From: Vibrio proteolyticus NBRC 13287
GTDB lineage: Bacteria; Pseudomonadota; Gammaproteobacteria; Enterobacterales; Vibrionaceae
Assembly: GCF_000467125.1 (NCBI RefSeq)
Contig: NZ_BATJ01000006.1
Location: 186,001-250,000 of the forward strand
DNA: 64,000 nucleotides
Direction of reading: 5' to 3'
The translations under genes were made by a program, and so were the position numbers. How positions within the stretch are numbered: position 1 is the first letter of the stretch; each line of letters opens with the position of its first letter. The notes beneath the pieces were generated by a model. It was not told the origin of the DNA. It made no database searches and was given only the letters and a program-made list of their open reading frames with translations. Below are positions 37,529-46,928 of this stretch, piece after piece.

Positions 37529-39379
37529 TTGAATTTTATTAACTCTTTCAAAATATTAAGTTTCAACACTAACTTATCATTGCGAGGGAAGGGGGCTTTT
37601 GCATTATTGCTGGCGTTCCTGTTTTCATTGTCGTCTTTTTCTGCACTCGCAAGTGTGACGCTCTCCACCAAAGGTGAACAAAAAACGTTGGTTTTACTGG
37701 TGAATTTTCAGGAGAACCCGAATGAGAAGCCCCTGTCTTTGTCGGATGCCGACAGCTTGGTTTTTGGTGATGTAAACAATTTTTATCGAGAGAGTTCGTA
37801 CGGTCAAACCTGGTTAACCGGTCAGGTTTCAGGTTGGTATACCTTACCAGTCTCAAATCAAACCTGCGATTTAAACGCGGTCCAAGAGGCGGCGGACAAA
37901 ATGGCGGCGGCGGATGGTGTTCCGGTGGCTGATTATGAGCGTATCATCTATTTAATGACGGAAACCACGTGCGGCGTAGCGGGATCTGCCAGTATGCAAG
38001 GTGTTCCGTCAAGGGCTTATATTAACAATGTGTTCACCGCAACCAATATTGCGCATGAACTGGGGCACAACTTCGGGCTGCACCATTCACGAGCACTGGA
38101 TTGTGGCGAACAAACGCTATCGGATCACTGTACTACCTATGAATACGGGGACACGTACGACGTTATGGGTAACCCGGATATTGGTTACTTCAATACGTTC
38201 CAAAAAGAACAACTCGGTTGGTTGGATGGTGAAAACGCCTCTAAAACCATCAATGTGACTCAAGATGGAACCTACACTATTACCAATTATGAAGACCAGA
38301 GCAATAAGCCGGTTACGATCAAAGTGCCTCGGGGTATCGACCCTGAGTCCGGCAATATGCGCTGGTTTTACATCGAATACCGTCAGTCAGTAGGCTTTGA
38401 TAACTTTTTGGATGCACGATCTTATCGGTTGTATCGTGGTGACGTTACCGATGGCATCATTATCCGCACGGCGACGGATGGCGATGCGCGCAGCAGCAAT
38501 TTGCTCCATTTTAAAACGAATTCGGAGTTCCGCAATGTTTTCGGTCGTAATGACTGGTTTGATCCGGCCATGGCGGTTGGTGACAGTTACGTCGATCCGG
38601 TTTCAGGTGTCACGCTTAGCTTGATCAGCGCGGCGAATGGCAGCGCAGAAGTGAGTGTTGTATTTGATGGCGCCAATGTGAGTGAGCCAGGCAATAAGGT
38701 GTGTACCAATAACTCGCCAGAACTGAGTGCTGTCGCGATGACCGACAATGCAGTATTGGCGGGAGAAGCGGTGTCTTACCTGGTGACCGTCACCAACCGT
38801 GATACCGTGGATTGCGTCACAAGCAGCTTTGATGTTCGTGCTTCGGTTCCGAGTGGCTGGCAGGCAAACAACGAAGCGTTGACACTGGCTCCGGGTGAGA
38901 CTGGTCAGGTGATGATTTCCGTCGCTTCTTCAGCAGATGCTGTGGCAAATGACTATTCAATTGCAGTAAGCGCGACCAACAGTTCGGCGTCGGATTCCAG
39001 CACGATAGCCACTGTGCCATTCACCGTTGTTGCAGATGACAGCACCTCTTCAGCACCGATCGCGGTAAATGATAATGTTGTTATGTCTTCAAAGTCTGCA
39101 GTGACGGTCGATGTGTTAGCGAACGATATTGTTGAGGAAACCGCGTCAGTGTCTGTGATCTCGTTCACTCAGCCTAGCAAAGGCCGCTTGGAAATGTTGT
39201 CGGACGGCACACTGCGTTACACGCCTGAAAAGCGTTTCAAAGCCAGTGATAGTTTCAGCTACACCATCAGCGATGGCAAAAACAGTTCGACGGCACGCGT
39301 ATCTGTGACGCTGGAGGCGTCATCAGGGGGAGACTCTTCGGTAGGCGGCCCGGGTAACGGCAAAGGCAATAAAAAGTAA
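37529..39379 (+). CDS. Secreted M11-like zinc metalloprotease B
   Basis: 616 residues and a shorter paralogue of protease A. It starts at TTG with GAGG eight bases ahead. The signal peptide includes FALLLAFLFSLSSFSALA. There is no pro-region: the catalytic domain begins right after cleavage (QKTLVLLVNFQEN). The zinc site HELGHNFGLHH is at 176-186 and the Met-turn is YDVMGNPD. It carries one NEW3-type repeat from about 392 instead of three, then the same cadherin-like module (APIAVNDNVVM...YTISDG) and a similar tail, GPGNGKGNKK. Absence of the pro-region suggests different activation control. Confidence 0.82.
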   Translation: MNFINSFKILSFNTNLSLRGKGAFALLLAFLFSLSSFSALASVTLSTKGEQKTLVLLVNFQENPNEKPLSLSDADSLVFGDVNNFYRESSYGQTWLTGQVSGWYTLPVSNQTCDLNAVQEAADKMAAADGVPVADYERIIYLMTETTCGVAGSASMQGVPSRAYINNVFTATNIAHELGHNFGLHHSRALDCGEQTLSDHCTTYEYGDTYDVMGNPDIGYFNTFQKEQLGWLDGENASKTINVTQDGTYTITNYEDQSNKPVTIKVPRGIDPESGNMRWFYIEYRQSVGFDNFLDARSYRLYRGDVTDGIIIRTATDGDARSSNLLHFKTNSEFRNVFGRNDWFDPAMAVGDSYVDPVSGVTLSLISAANGSAEVSVVFDGANVSEPGNKVCTNNSPELSAVAMTDNAVLAGEAVSYLVTVTNRDTVDCVTSSFDVRASVPSGWQANNEALTLAPGETGQVMISVASSADAVANDYSIAVSATNSSASDSSTIATVPFTVVADDSTSSAPIAVNDNVVMSSKSAVTVDVLANDIVEETASVSVISFTQPSKGRLEMLSDGTLRYTPEKRFKASDSFSYTISDGKNSSTARVSVTLEASSGGDSSVGGPGNGKGNKK

Positions 39380-39385
39380 GCCTAA

Positions 39386-39420
39386 CAAAAAAGATGCCTG
39401 ATGAATCAACATCAGGCATC
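39386..39420 (-). terminator. Terminator between convergent protease B and cysteine-rich protein genes
   Basis: 11-bp stem GATGCCTGATG / CATCAGGCATC with six Ts on the - strand. Confidence 0.85.
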
Positions 39421-39455
39421 GATCAGTTTATCTACGACAACTTGTTTACGTGTCT

Positions 39456-40745
39456 TTACTCAGGGCAGTTTTCAGGCTCTGGGCATTCAGGACACAAGTT
39501 ACATGTTGCCTCTGCCGGCATCACATTGACGGTACCGCCAAACACAGTAATACCACTGGCATCAACCATGTCGGTGAATCCACGAACTTCTTCGCCAGGT
39601 AATGGTAATCCTTCACCCATTTGAGGAACAGGATCATAGTTACCTGCGAAATCAGCACATTCTCCAGGGCCGAGGGCGAATGGCGCACTTAAGCCCATGC
39701 CATCTTTCATGTACGTTGGTCCATCGCTGTCTTCACTATCAGTAACAACAATGCCTTCTACAGTCACAATTGAGTTGTTACAGACGCTACCGCTGTAGTT
39801 GACTTGTAGGCCGTATTCATTGAGACCAGTCTCATCAAAGCGGTTTTTCACAACTACGTCACAATCTTTTTGAAGATCGAGTTGGCCTGGAATGTTTTGA
39901 GACGGGCAGTCGAAGGTATCATCATCATTCACCGCGGTGACTCCACCCGATGCAACAGCTGCTTCTACGGTTGCTTTGTTCATGATACCGTTCTGAGCCA
40001 CTCTTAACATACCGTTAAACTCTTCGGTGCCACCGACCGCAAGCATGGCCAGATCGTACTGGTGCATACCACCATCCAAGTCTTTCTCTTCGGCAGTAAC
40101 ATCGATTGCTTTGATGTCATACAAAGGGAGCTGACCTGTATTTTCCACGATCAGTGAGTAGTTGTATTTCAATGATTGACCATCGTCACCCACACCACCA
40201 AATGTACAAGTTTTAGTGATTTTGATCTCGGGTTTACCCGGGGTATAGCAGAATGAGATATGACTCAAACCCGCATACTTGCCGTTTTTACCGACAGGAG
40301 AGTGCAGACCGCCGTCAGAGTTCACCAATAGTCCATCAGAGTAGTATTCATATAGGTTACCGCCAGGGCCACCTTTGACAAATACACCTTGAATAATGAC
40401 AGCGCTTGAGCCTTGATCCCATGAGAAAGTTTTAGATCCTTCTTGCACGGCAATCATCACTTCCAGTGTACCGTCACTGTATGTACCGTCCGCGACAGGT
40501 TCTACTTTAAGTTGTCTTAGGTCGGGAATATCCAGAAGCTCAGAACAAGTCGGGTTACCATCAAACTCCATAGGTTGTACACCTTGATCGGATGGGTCAC
40601 CTGCGGCCGCTTGCACACTCTGAACGCCCAGGATGGCACTTAAGGCTAGCAGCCATCCAAGCTGTTTAAACAAGGTCCCTATGTTAGATAAGCTGGTACA
40701 ACAGAGTTCTCTGCTGTGCCACCATGCTTTCGTTGTTGCTTTCAT
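39456..40745 (-). CDS. Secreted cysteine-rich protein with DUF11-like segment
   Basis: 429 residues from the ATG at 40745, which has an AGGAGGT site three bases ahead. A long positively charged N-terminus precedes the hydrophobic export signal LGWLLALSAILGVQSVQA. A DUF11-like stretch (EIKITKTCTFGG...YSLIVENTGQLPLYDIKAID) recalls the 814-residue neighbour. The protein ends in a Cys/Pro-rich tail CNLCPECPEPENCPE. No anchor is seen. Function unknown; probably extracellular and disulfide-bonded. It is convergent with protease B. Confidence 0.75.
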   Translation of the reverse strand: MKATTKAWWHSRELCCTSLSNIGTLFKQLGWLLALSAILGVQSVQAAAGDPSDQGVQPMEFDGNPTCSELLDIPDLRQLKVEPVADGTYSDGTLEVMIAVQEGSKTFSWDQGSSAVIIQGVFVKGGPGGNLYEYYSDGLLVNSDGGLHSPVGKNGKYAGLSHISFCYTPGKPEIKITKTCTFGGVGDDGQSLKYNYSLIVENTGQLPLYDIKAIDVTAEEKDLDGGMHQYDLAMLAVGGTEEFNGMLRVAQNGIMNKATVEAAVASGGVTAVNDDDTFDCPSQNIPGQLDLQKDCDVVVKNRFDETGLNEYGLQVNYSGSVCNNSIVTVEGIVVTDSEDSDGPTYMKDGMGLSAPFALGPGECADFAGNYDPVPQMGEGLPLPGEEVRGFTDMVDASGITVFGGTVNVMPAEATCNLCPECPEPENCPE

Positions 40746-41259
40746 AAAACCTCCTGCGGGTATGGGGACTAGACTTGCTGTTCCATACAACCGCCATCGT
40801 TGTTCGTACTGAAATAAGTTTGGTACCGCGACTGACAGTAAGCATAGAGTGTTCCATTTTTAACCTTTTGTATTTAAAGGTAATTTGTTTTTATACATGT
40901 AACAGTGAACAGTTTGGCTGTGCAACCAGAGGCTAAGAGATCAAGAGACATCCGGTTAACTTGCTGAATGTGTTGAATTAGAGGGGGGGGACAATACGTT
41001 GTACACGATGCGAACAACGTGTAACACCGACGAACACAGTGTGACTATTTTATTAAGTTGCATATTCGCTCATAAGACCTGCGATAGGCTGTTGATTGGA
41101 CATATTTAAACGTTTGACTATTTCTAGATTTATATTGGTGGTGAGAGAAGTGAACGTTTATGGTTGCCAAATTTATTGGTTAAATGCCAAGATTATTTGT
41201 GTTGTTTAATTATACCCTAATCCATAGAAAGCATTGATAATACTATTGTACAAATCAAT
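40746..41259. other. Intergenic region upstream of the respiratory cluster
   Basis: No gene seen. It contains a run of eight Gs near 40983-40990 and an inverted repeat ACGTTGT...ACAACGT just after it. The promoter for the cysteine-rich protein gene must lie at its left end. Confidence 0.4.
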
Positions 41260-41287
41260 TTGACCAGTCTATTTAAGATATTATGAT
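41260..41287 (+). promoter_or_regulatory. Candidate sigma-70 promoter for the DUF2474-like gene
   Basis: TTGACC, 16 bp, TATGAT, about 80 bases ahead of the small gene's ATG. Confidence 0.4.
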
Positions 41288-41368
41288 AAATAATATTTTA
41301 TACAGTCTTCTTATTTCTGAACGTTGTGATTTTTAATGAGTTAAAAAGCCAAGTGTAGAGAGTTATTT

Positions 41369-41518
41369 ATGAGTGAAAAAACAACGGAAAAATCGCGAAG
41401 CCTATCCATAGACTTGCTGTGGATGGGGGCTATCTGGTTCGGGAGCGTGATGACGCTTGGTGTTGTCGCCACGGGCTTTCGAGCGTTGATGCAGGCTGCC
41501 GGAATGAGCAGTCACTGA
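41369..41518 (+). CDS. DUF2474-like single-helix micro-protein
   Basis: 49 residues. After a charged N-terminus comes one membrane helix: LLWMGAIWFGSVMTLGVVA followed by GFRALMQAAGM. The pattern IW--SV--LGVVA--FR-LM--AGM is how I remember DUF2474, a family of tiny proteins found next to cyanide-insensitive bd oxidases. Here it lies about 2.9 kb upstream of cydA with an oxidoreductase gene between, rather than after cydB. GTAGAGAG precedes the ATG. It may be an oxidase accessory subunit. Confidence 0.6.
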   Translation: MSEKTTEKSRSLSIDLLWMGAIWFGSVMTLGVVATGFRALMQAAGMSSH

Positions 41519-41862
41519 TCCACTTTTCTAATAAAAGTTATCTTGTATTTACGTTTGCCATCTGCCTTTTTAATGATCTCATCATTGGCCACCTAAAATA
41601 TCCATTTATGTTTTGTGGTTATTTTGAGAGTTTGAGTAATTAGATGATAAATAAAATCTATTGAACGAGTTTATGTCTTTGAAGGTTAATGAGTAAATAA
41701 CGCCTATATCGATGTGATAGATTTTTTGAATGAAGGGTTAAATATCATTGATTAGACGTAAGTTGAGCAATTAAATAAAATTATTAAAAACAAATTCCGC
41801 CAATGATTTCTCACCGACGGAAAACAATAACCAATCAATGAACCTTATTTATTTCGTGCATC
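41519..41862. other. AT-rich intergenic region
   Basis: No gene recognised. A longer + frame here is a read-through shadow of the micro-protein gene. Confidence 0.4.
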
Positions 41863-41886
41863 TTTGTGCATAAATATAAGCACAAA
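41863..41886. promoter_or_regulatory. 24-bp inverted repeat upstream of the ydeP-like gene
   Basis: TTTGTGC, 10 bases, GCACAAA, about 80 bp before the start codon. The spacing is wider than CRP or FNR sites. Candidate operator of an unknown regulator. Confidence 0.4.
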
Positions 41887-41963
41887 TGGTCGAAATCATA
41901 TTTGCCATCGCTCATCGGTAAATAACGCATCGTTCATTGAAATTCCTAGAGAGGAGTGTCGTC

Positions 41964-44288
41964 ATGAACCAAAAGGAACACATTAAAGCGTATCCCGGAC
42001 CAGCAGCCGGCTGGGGCGCGCTCAAAGCGGTCACCAAAAGCTGGTTAGGCAGTGAGAATGCGTTTCGTAACCTGAGAGCGATGTTGAAAACCAACCAGAA
42101 CGGCGGCTTCGACTGTCCGGGATGTGCGTGGGGTGAATCGCCGGAAAGCGGGATGGTGAATTTCTGCGAAAACGGCGCAAAAGCCGTCAACTGGGAATCC
42201 ACCAGCCGTCTTGTGGATCCGGATTTCTTTGCCAAATACAGCGTTTCGGAACTGGCGAAACAAACCGATTACTGGCTGGAATATCAGGGCCGCCTGAGTC
42301 ATCCGATGCGTTATGATTCTGAAACCGATCACTACGTCGAAATCTCCTGGGACGATGCGTTTGCGATGGTCGGACGCCACCTTAACGCGCTGGCGTCTCC
42401 GGACGAAGCGGAATTTTACACCTCTGGTCGTGCCAGCAATGAGGCGGCGTACATTTATCAACTGTTTGTGCGAGCGTTTGGCACCAATAATTTCCCTGAC
42501 TGTTCAAACATGTGCCACGAAGCCAGTGGGATTGGCATGTCCGACACCATCGGGGTCGGCAAAGGGACGGTGGTATTTAAAGATTTGGAGCTGGCGGATG
42601 CGATTTTTGTCATCGGTCAGAACCCGGGGACCAATCACCCGCGTATGCTTGAACCTTTGCGTGAAGCGGTTAAACGCGGCGCACAGGTGATCTGTCTGAA
42701 CCCGCTCAAAGAACGCGGTTTGGAACGTTTCCAACACCCACAACACCCGATTGAAATGCTGAGCAACGGCTCGGAGCCGACCAGCAGTGCTTATTTTCGC
42801 CCCGCTTTGGGCGGGGATATGGCCGTGTTCCGCGGTATGGCGAAGTTTCTGCTGCAATGGGAGCGCGAAGCGCAAGCATTGGGTGAAGCGCCGGTTTTCG
42901 ACCACGACTTTATTCGCGAGCACACGACGGGCGTGGATGCTTACTTAAACGTTGTCGATCGTACCTCGTGGAAACACATCACTCAGCAATCGGGTTTGGG
43001 GCTCGATGAAATCGAAGTGCTGGCGCGCATGTATCGCCGTGCTGAACGTGTGGTGATGTGCTGGGCGATGGGGCTGACTCAGCACCGTCACTCTGTGCCG
43101 ACCATTCAGGAAGTGGTGAATTTGCAACTGCTGCGCGGGAACGTTGGCAAACCGGGTGCCGGGTTATCACCGGTGCGTGGTCACAGTAACGTGCAGGGTG
43201 ACCGCACCATGGGGATTGATGAACAGCCGCCGGAGTTTCTGTTGGATGCGCTGGAAAAACGCTTCCAATTCAAAGTGCCGCGCGAACATGGCCATAACGC
43301 CGTGCTTGCCATCAAGGCGATGGAAGAGAAGCGTGCCAAAGTGTTTATCGGCCTTGGCGGTAACTTTGCGCAGGCGACGCCGGATACACCACGTACTCAT
43401 GATGCGCTGCGCAACTGCGAGCTGACCGTGCACATCGCCACCAAACTGAACCGTTCACATCTGGTGACTGGTCGCGATGCGTTGATCCTGCCATGCCTTG
43501 GCCGTACTGAAATCGATATTCAAGCCAACGGCCCGCAGGGCGTGACGGTTGAAGATACTTTCAGCATGGTGCACCTCTCCTATGGTCAGCTCAAAGCGCG
43601 TTCGCCATCTCTACGCTCTGAGCCTGCGATTCTGGCGGGAATTGCCAAAGCGACACTGGGTAATTTCCCAATCGACTGGGACTGGGCGATCGCGGATTAC
43701 AGTCACATTCGTGATTTGATCGCTGACACCATTCCCGGGTTTGAAAACTTCAATCAGCGTTTGCAGCATCCGGGCGGTTTTTACCTGGGTAATACGGCGG
43801 CCCGTCGTGAATGGAATACAGCCAGCGGGAAAGCGCAGTTTGCTGCGCCAGCGCTGCCGGAGCAACTGGTGAACGAAAACGTGATTCAACGCGGCGATGC
43901 GCCGGATTTGATCCTGCAAACCCTGCGTTCTCACGATCAGTACAACACCACGTTGTATGGGCTGGATGACCGTTATCGCGGTGTGTTTGGTATGCGTGAT
44001 GTGGTGTTCGTCAACGCAGAGGACATTCGTCGTCTGGGCTATGAACCGGGCGATAAAGTGGACTTGGTGACCTTGTGGGACGACGGGCTGGAGCGCCGTG
44101 TCAGCGGTTTTGAACTGGTGGCGTATGACATGCCAACCGGACAGGCCGCGGCGTATTACCCGGAAACCAATCCGCTGGTACCGCTCGATAGTTATGGCGA
44201 TCGCACCTTTACGCCGACCTCCAAGTTTGTGGCCATCAAACTGGAAAAAGCCAAACCAAGCAGCGTGATTCCAACCACTGCACTGTAA
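41964..44288 (+). CDS. YdeP-type molybdopterin oxidoreductase (formate dehydrogenase alpha-like)
   Basis: 774 residues from the ATG at 41964 with GAGGAG seven bases ahead. Related to the FdhF/DMSO reductase superfamily, in the YdeP/TIGR01701 branch. It has an N-terminal FDCPGCAWGE motif, SGRASNEAAYIYQLFVRAFGTNN, the cofactor loop VIGQNPGTNHPRM, and GNVGKPGAGLSPVRGHSNVQGDRTMG. A C-terminal molydop-binding domain follows. E. coli YdeP is linked to acid resistance; the true substrate is unknown. 85 bp separate it from cydA, implying that electrons could go to the quinol oxidase. Codon use is rich in GCG, CTG and CGC compared with neighbours. Confidence 0.85.
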   Translation: MNQKEHIKAYPGPAAGWGALKAVTKSWLGSENAFRNLRAMLKTNQNGGFDCPGCAWGESPESGMVNFCENGAKAVNWESTSRLVDPDFFAKYSVSELAKQTDYWLEYQGRLSHPMRYDSETDHYVEISWDDAFAMVGRHLNALASPDEAEFYTSGRASNEAAYIYQLFVRAFGTNNFPDCSNMCHEASGIGMSDTIGVGKGTVVFKDLELADAIFVIGQNPGTNHPRMLEPLREAVKRGAQVICLNPLKERGLERFQHPQHPIEMLSNGSEPTSSAYFRPALGGDMAVFRGMAKFLLQWEREAQALGEAPVFDHDFIREHTTGVDAYLNVVDRTSWKHITQQSGLGLDEIEVLARMYRRAERVVMCWAMGLTQHRHSVPTIQEVVNLQLLRGNVGKPGAGLSPVRGHSNVQGDRTMGIDEQPPEFLLDALEKRFQFKVPREHGHNAVLAIKAMEEKRAKVFIGLGGNFAQATPDTPRTHDALRNCELTVHIATKLNRSHLVTGRDALILPCLGRTEIDIQANGPQGVTVEDTFSMVHLSYGQLKARSPSLRSEPAILAGIAKATLGNFPIDWDWAIADYSHIRDLIADTIPGFENFNQRLQHPGGFYLGNTAARREWNTASGKAQFAAPALPEQLVNENVIQRGDAPDLILQTLRSHDQYNTTLYGLDDRYRGVFGMRDVVFVNAEDIRRLGYEPGDKVDLVTLWDDGLERRVSGFELVAYDMPTGQAAAYYPETNPLVPLDSYGDRTFTPTSKFVAIKLEKAKPSSVIPTTAL

Positions 44289-44373
44289 TTCGGTTTACTT
44301 CTGTTTATCTCATTGGCCCTGCTTTGTGTTGTGCGGCAGGGTCAGCGACCTCTGAAAGATTAAGGATTCTGGT

Positions 44374-45738
44374 ATGTTTCATTTAGAGGCTCTCGACCTG
44401 GCGCGCATTCAGTTTGCGTTCACGGTGTCGTTTCACATTATTTTTCCGGCGATCACCATTGGGCTGGCCAGTTTTCTCGCGGTGCTGGAATGGCGCTGGA
44501 TGAAAACCGGCAATCCGGTGTACAAAAACCTGTATCACTTCTGGTGCAAAATTTTTGCCGTTAACTTTGGCATGGGCGTGGTGTCCGGCTTGGTGATGTC
44601 GTACGAATTTGGCACCAACTGGGCGCGCTTTTCTGATTTTGCCGGCAGTGTCACCGGCCCACTTCTGACCTACGAAGTGCTGACGGCCTTTTTCCTCGAA
44701 GCCGGATTTTTGGGTGTCATGCTGTTTGGCTGGCACAAAGTCAGCCGCCGCATGCACTTCTTTGCCACGGTGATGGTGGCGATCGGGACGCTGATTTCAA
44801 CGTTCTGGATCTTGTCATCCAACAGTTGGATGCAGACTCCGCAAGGCATTGAAATTGTGGATGGCCGCGTGGTGCCTGTCGACTGGTTTAAAATCGTATT
44901 CAACCCGTCATTCCCGTACCGACTGGCGCACATGGCATTGGCTGCCTTCCTGTCGACGGCATTCTTTGTTGCCGCTTCAGCGGCCTGGCATTTACTGCGC
45001 GGTCACAAGAGTGCTGAAGTGAAAAAAATGTTCTCAATGGCTATGTGGATGATTCTGCTGGTGGCACCACTGCAAGCGGTGGTGGGCGATGCACACGGTT
45101 TAAATACGCTTGAGCATCAACCCGCGAAAATTGCGGCGATTGAAGGGCACTGGGAAAACAAACCGGGCGAAGCGACGCCGTTGATCCTGTTCGGGATTCC
45201 GGATATGGACGCGGAGAAAACCCGCTTTAGCCTTGAAGTGCCGTATCTGGGCAGCTTAATTTTGACCCACAGCCTGGATAAACAGATCCCGGCGCTGAAA
45301 AGCTTTGCGAAAGAAGACCGACCCAATTCAACCATCGTGTTCTGGAGTTTCCGCGTGATGGCTGGCCTTGGCATGTTGATGATTCTGTCTGCCCTGACTG
45401 CGTTGTGGCTGCGTCGCAAAGGCAAACTTTACGACACCAAACTGTTCCATCGCTTTGTCCTGCTGATGGGGCCATCGGGACTGATTGCGCTGCTGGCAGG
45501 CTGGTTCACGACTGAAATCGGCCGTCAGCCATGGGTGGTGTACGGCATGATGCGCACCCGCGATGCGGCGTCGAACCATGATGTATTGCAGATGAGTATC
45601 ACGCTGGCGCTGTTTGTCATCATTTACTTCTCGGTGTTTACCGTCGGGATCACTTACATGATGCGTCTGGTGGGCAAAGGCCCGACAGCGGTTGAGCAAA
45701 AACGCGTGAGCGATGACCCGCTCAGTCTGGAGAAATAA
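44374..45738 (+). CDS. cydA: Cytochrome bd-type quinol oxidase subunit I (CIO-like)
   Basis: 454 residues, the short form lacking the long Q-loop insert of enterobacterial CydA, as in cyanide-insensitive oxidases. The b595-type heme histidine is His21 in SFHIIFPAITIG. GMGVVSGLVMSYEFGTNW, PYRLAHMALAAF and GWFTTEIGRQPWVVYGMMRT are classic CydA segments. Multi-spanning inner membrane protein that oxidises quinol and reduces oxygen. Followed 11 bp later by cydB. Confidence 0.93.
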   Translation: MFHLEALDLARIQFAFTVSFHIIFPAITIGLASFLAVLEWRWMKTGNPVYKNLYHFWCKIFAVNFGMGVVSGLVMSYEFGTNWARFSDFAGSVTGPLLTYEVLTAFFLEAGFLGVMLFGWHKVSRRMHFFATVMVAIGTLISTFWILSSNSWMQTPQGIEIVDGRVVPVDWFKIVFNPSFPYRLAHMALAAFLSTAFFVAASAAWHLLRGHKSAEVKKMFSMAMWMILLVAPLQAVVGDAHGLNTLEHQPAKIAAIEGHWENKPGEATPLILFGIPDMDAEKTRFSLEVPYLGSLILTHSLDKQIPALKSFAKEDRPNSTIVFWSFRVMAGLGMLMILSALTALWLRRKGKLYDTKLFHRFVLLMGPSGLIALLAGWFTTEIGRQPWVVYGMMRTRDAASNHDVLQMSITLALFVIIYFSVFTVGITYMMRLVGKGPTAVEQKRVSDDPLSLEK

Positions 45739-45749
45739 AGGAGCACAAC

Positions 45750-46766
45750 ATGACCATTCAAGGTATCGATTTATCCGTGATTTGGGCCGTGATCATCGCG
45801 TTTGGCTTGCTGCTGTATGTGATTCTCGATGGCTTTGACTTAGGCTTAGGCATTCTTTTTCCGTTCATCTCCGACCCGAAAGAGCGCGATGTGATGATGA
45901 ACACGGTCGCGCCGGTGTGGGATGGCAACGAAACCTGGCTGGTGTTTGGCGGTGCGACGTTGTACGCCGCATTCCCACTGGCGTATTCCGTCATTCTGGA
46001 AGCGCTGTATCTGCCGCTGGTGCTGGTATTAGCAGGGCTGATTTTCCGTGGCGTCGCGTTTGAGTTTCGCTTTAAAGCGTCAGCGAAATCGCGTCACTGG
46101 TGGGATAAAGCGTTCATTGGTGGCTCGATCATGGCGGCGTTTTTCCAAGGCGTCGCACTGGGCACTTACGTCGCGGGCATTCCCGTGGTGAACCGCCAGT
46201 TTGCCGGTGGTGATTTTGACTGGTTGGCGCCGTTTCCACTGCTGTGTGGGTTGGGTTTGACGCTGACCTACGCGCTGCTGGGCAGTACCTGGTTGCTGAT
46301 GAAAACCGACGGCATGCTGGAGAGCAAAATGCGCCACTACAGCCGCCCGCTGACTTACGCGTTGATCGTGATGATTGCGATGGTGGCGGTGTGGACCGCG
46401 TGGTTAAACCCGCAAGTGGCTGACTTGTGGCTGAGCGGTCATCACTGGGTCTTTACGGCGTCAGTGGAAGTGTTGGCGGTGATTGCCGTGGCGCTGATTT
46501 TGCGTAATCTGCGCAAACGCCACTCTTACAAACCGTTTGTTGCCACGCTGTTTTTGATTGCACTCGGCTATGTGAGCCTGATGATCAGCATCTGGCCGAC
46601 CATCATTCCGCCATCGGTTGACTTCTGGCAGGCGGCGTCACCGCTTTCCAGCCAACTGTTTGCGTTGATAGGCGTGCTGTTTATCCTGCCCGCGATTCTG
46701 GCGTACACCGCTTGGGGGTACTACGTCTTTCGCGGCAAGGTGCAGGTGGGCGAGGCGTATCACTAA
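45750..46766 (+). CDS. cydB: Cytochrome bd-type quinol oxidase subunit II
   Basis: 338 residues with about eight or nine helices. The start VIWAVIIAFGLLLYVILDGFDLGLGILFPF and VAPVWDGNETWLVFGGATLYAAFPLAYS are diagnostic of CydB. AAGGAGCACAAC precedes the ATG. No cydX-like or DUF2474 gene follows it, which is unusual for this oxidase type; a DUF2474-like gene lies upstream instead. Confidence 0.93.
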   Translation: MTIQGIDLSVIWAVIIAFGLLLYVILDGFDLGLGILFPFISDPKERDVMMNTVAPVWDGNETWLVFGGATLYAAFPLAYSVILEALYLPLVLVLAGLIFRGVAFEFRFKASAKSRHWWDKAFIGGSIMAAFFQGVALGTYVAGIPVVNRQFAGGDFDWLAPFPLLCGLGLTLTYALLGSTWLLMKTDGMLESKMRHYSRPLTYALIVMIAMVAVWTAWLNPQVADLWLSGHHWVFTASVEVLAVIAVALILRNLRKRHSYKPFVATLFLIALGYVSLMISIWPTIIPPSVDFWQAASPLSSQLFALIGVLFILPAILAYTAWGYYVFRGKVQVGEAYH

Positions 46767-46805
46767 CACCAAACGTTGATGAGAGACTGTCATCGATGAC
46801 GTCTC

Positions 46806-46839
46806 AACACAAAGCCTCGCACTTGCGAGGCTTTGTGTT
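46806..46839 (+). terminator. Long perfect hairpin after cydB
   Basis: 15-bp stem AACACAAAGCCTCGC / GCGAGGCTTTGTGTT with a 4-nt loop. No T-run beyond the stem, but it probably ends the ydeP-cydAB transcript. Confidence 0.65.
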
Positions 46840-46928
46840 CGCGCTGGGCGCTTCTTGTGCAGTTTGAGTGTTATCTATACCAGTTGGCAGTTTGTTGGGC
46901 ATTCAGTTGATAAATATGAAATATTTTG

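Noticed and set aside
40983..40990. Phase-variable G-tract
   Set aside because: Eight Gs lie in an intergenic region far from a start codon or promoter box, so slippage control cannot be argued from sequence alone.
41419..41643. 74-residue + frame
   Set aside because: Overlaps the DUF2474-like micro-protein in another frame and runs into AT-rich spacer; no ribosome site.
41863..41886. CRP binding site
   Set aside because: The half-sites are 10 bases apart instead of 6, and end in TGC/GCA rather than TGTGA/TCACA.
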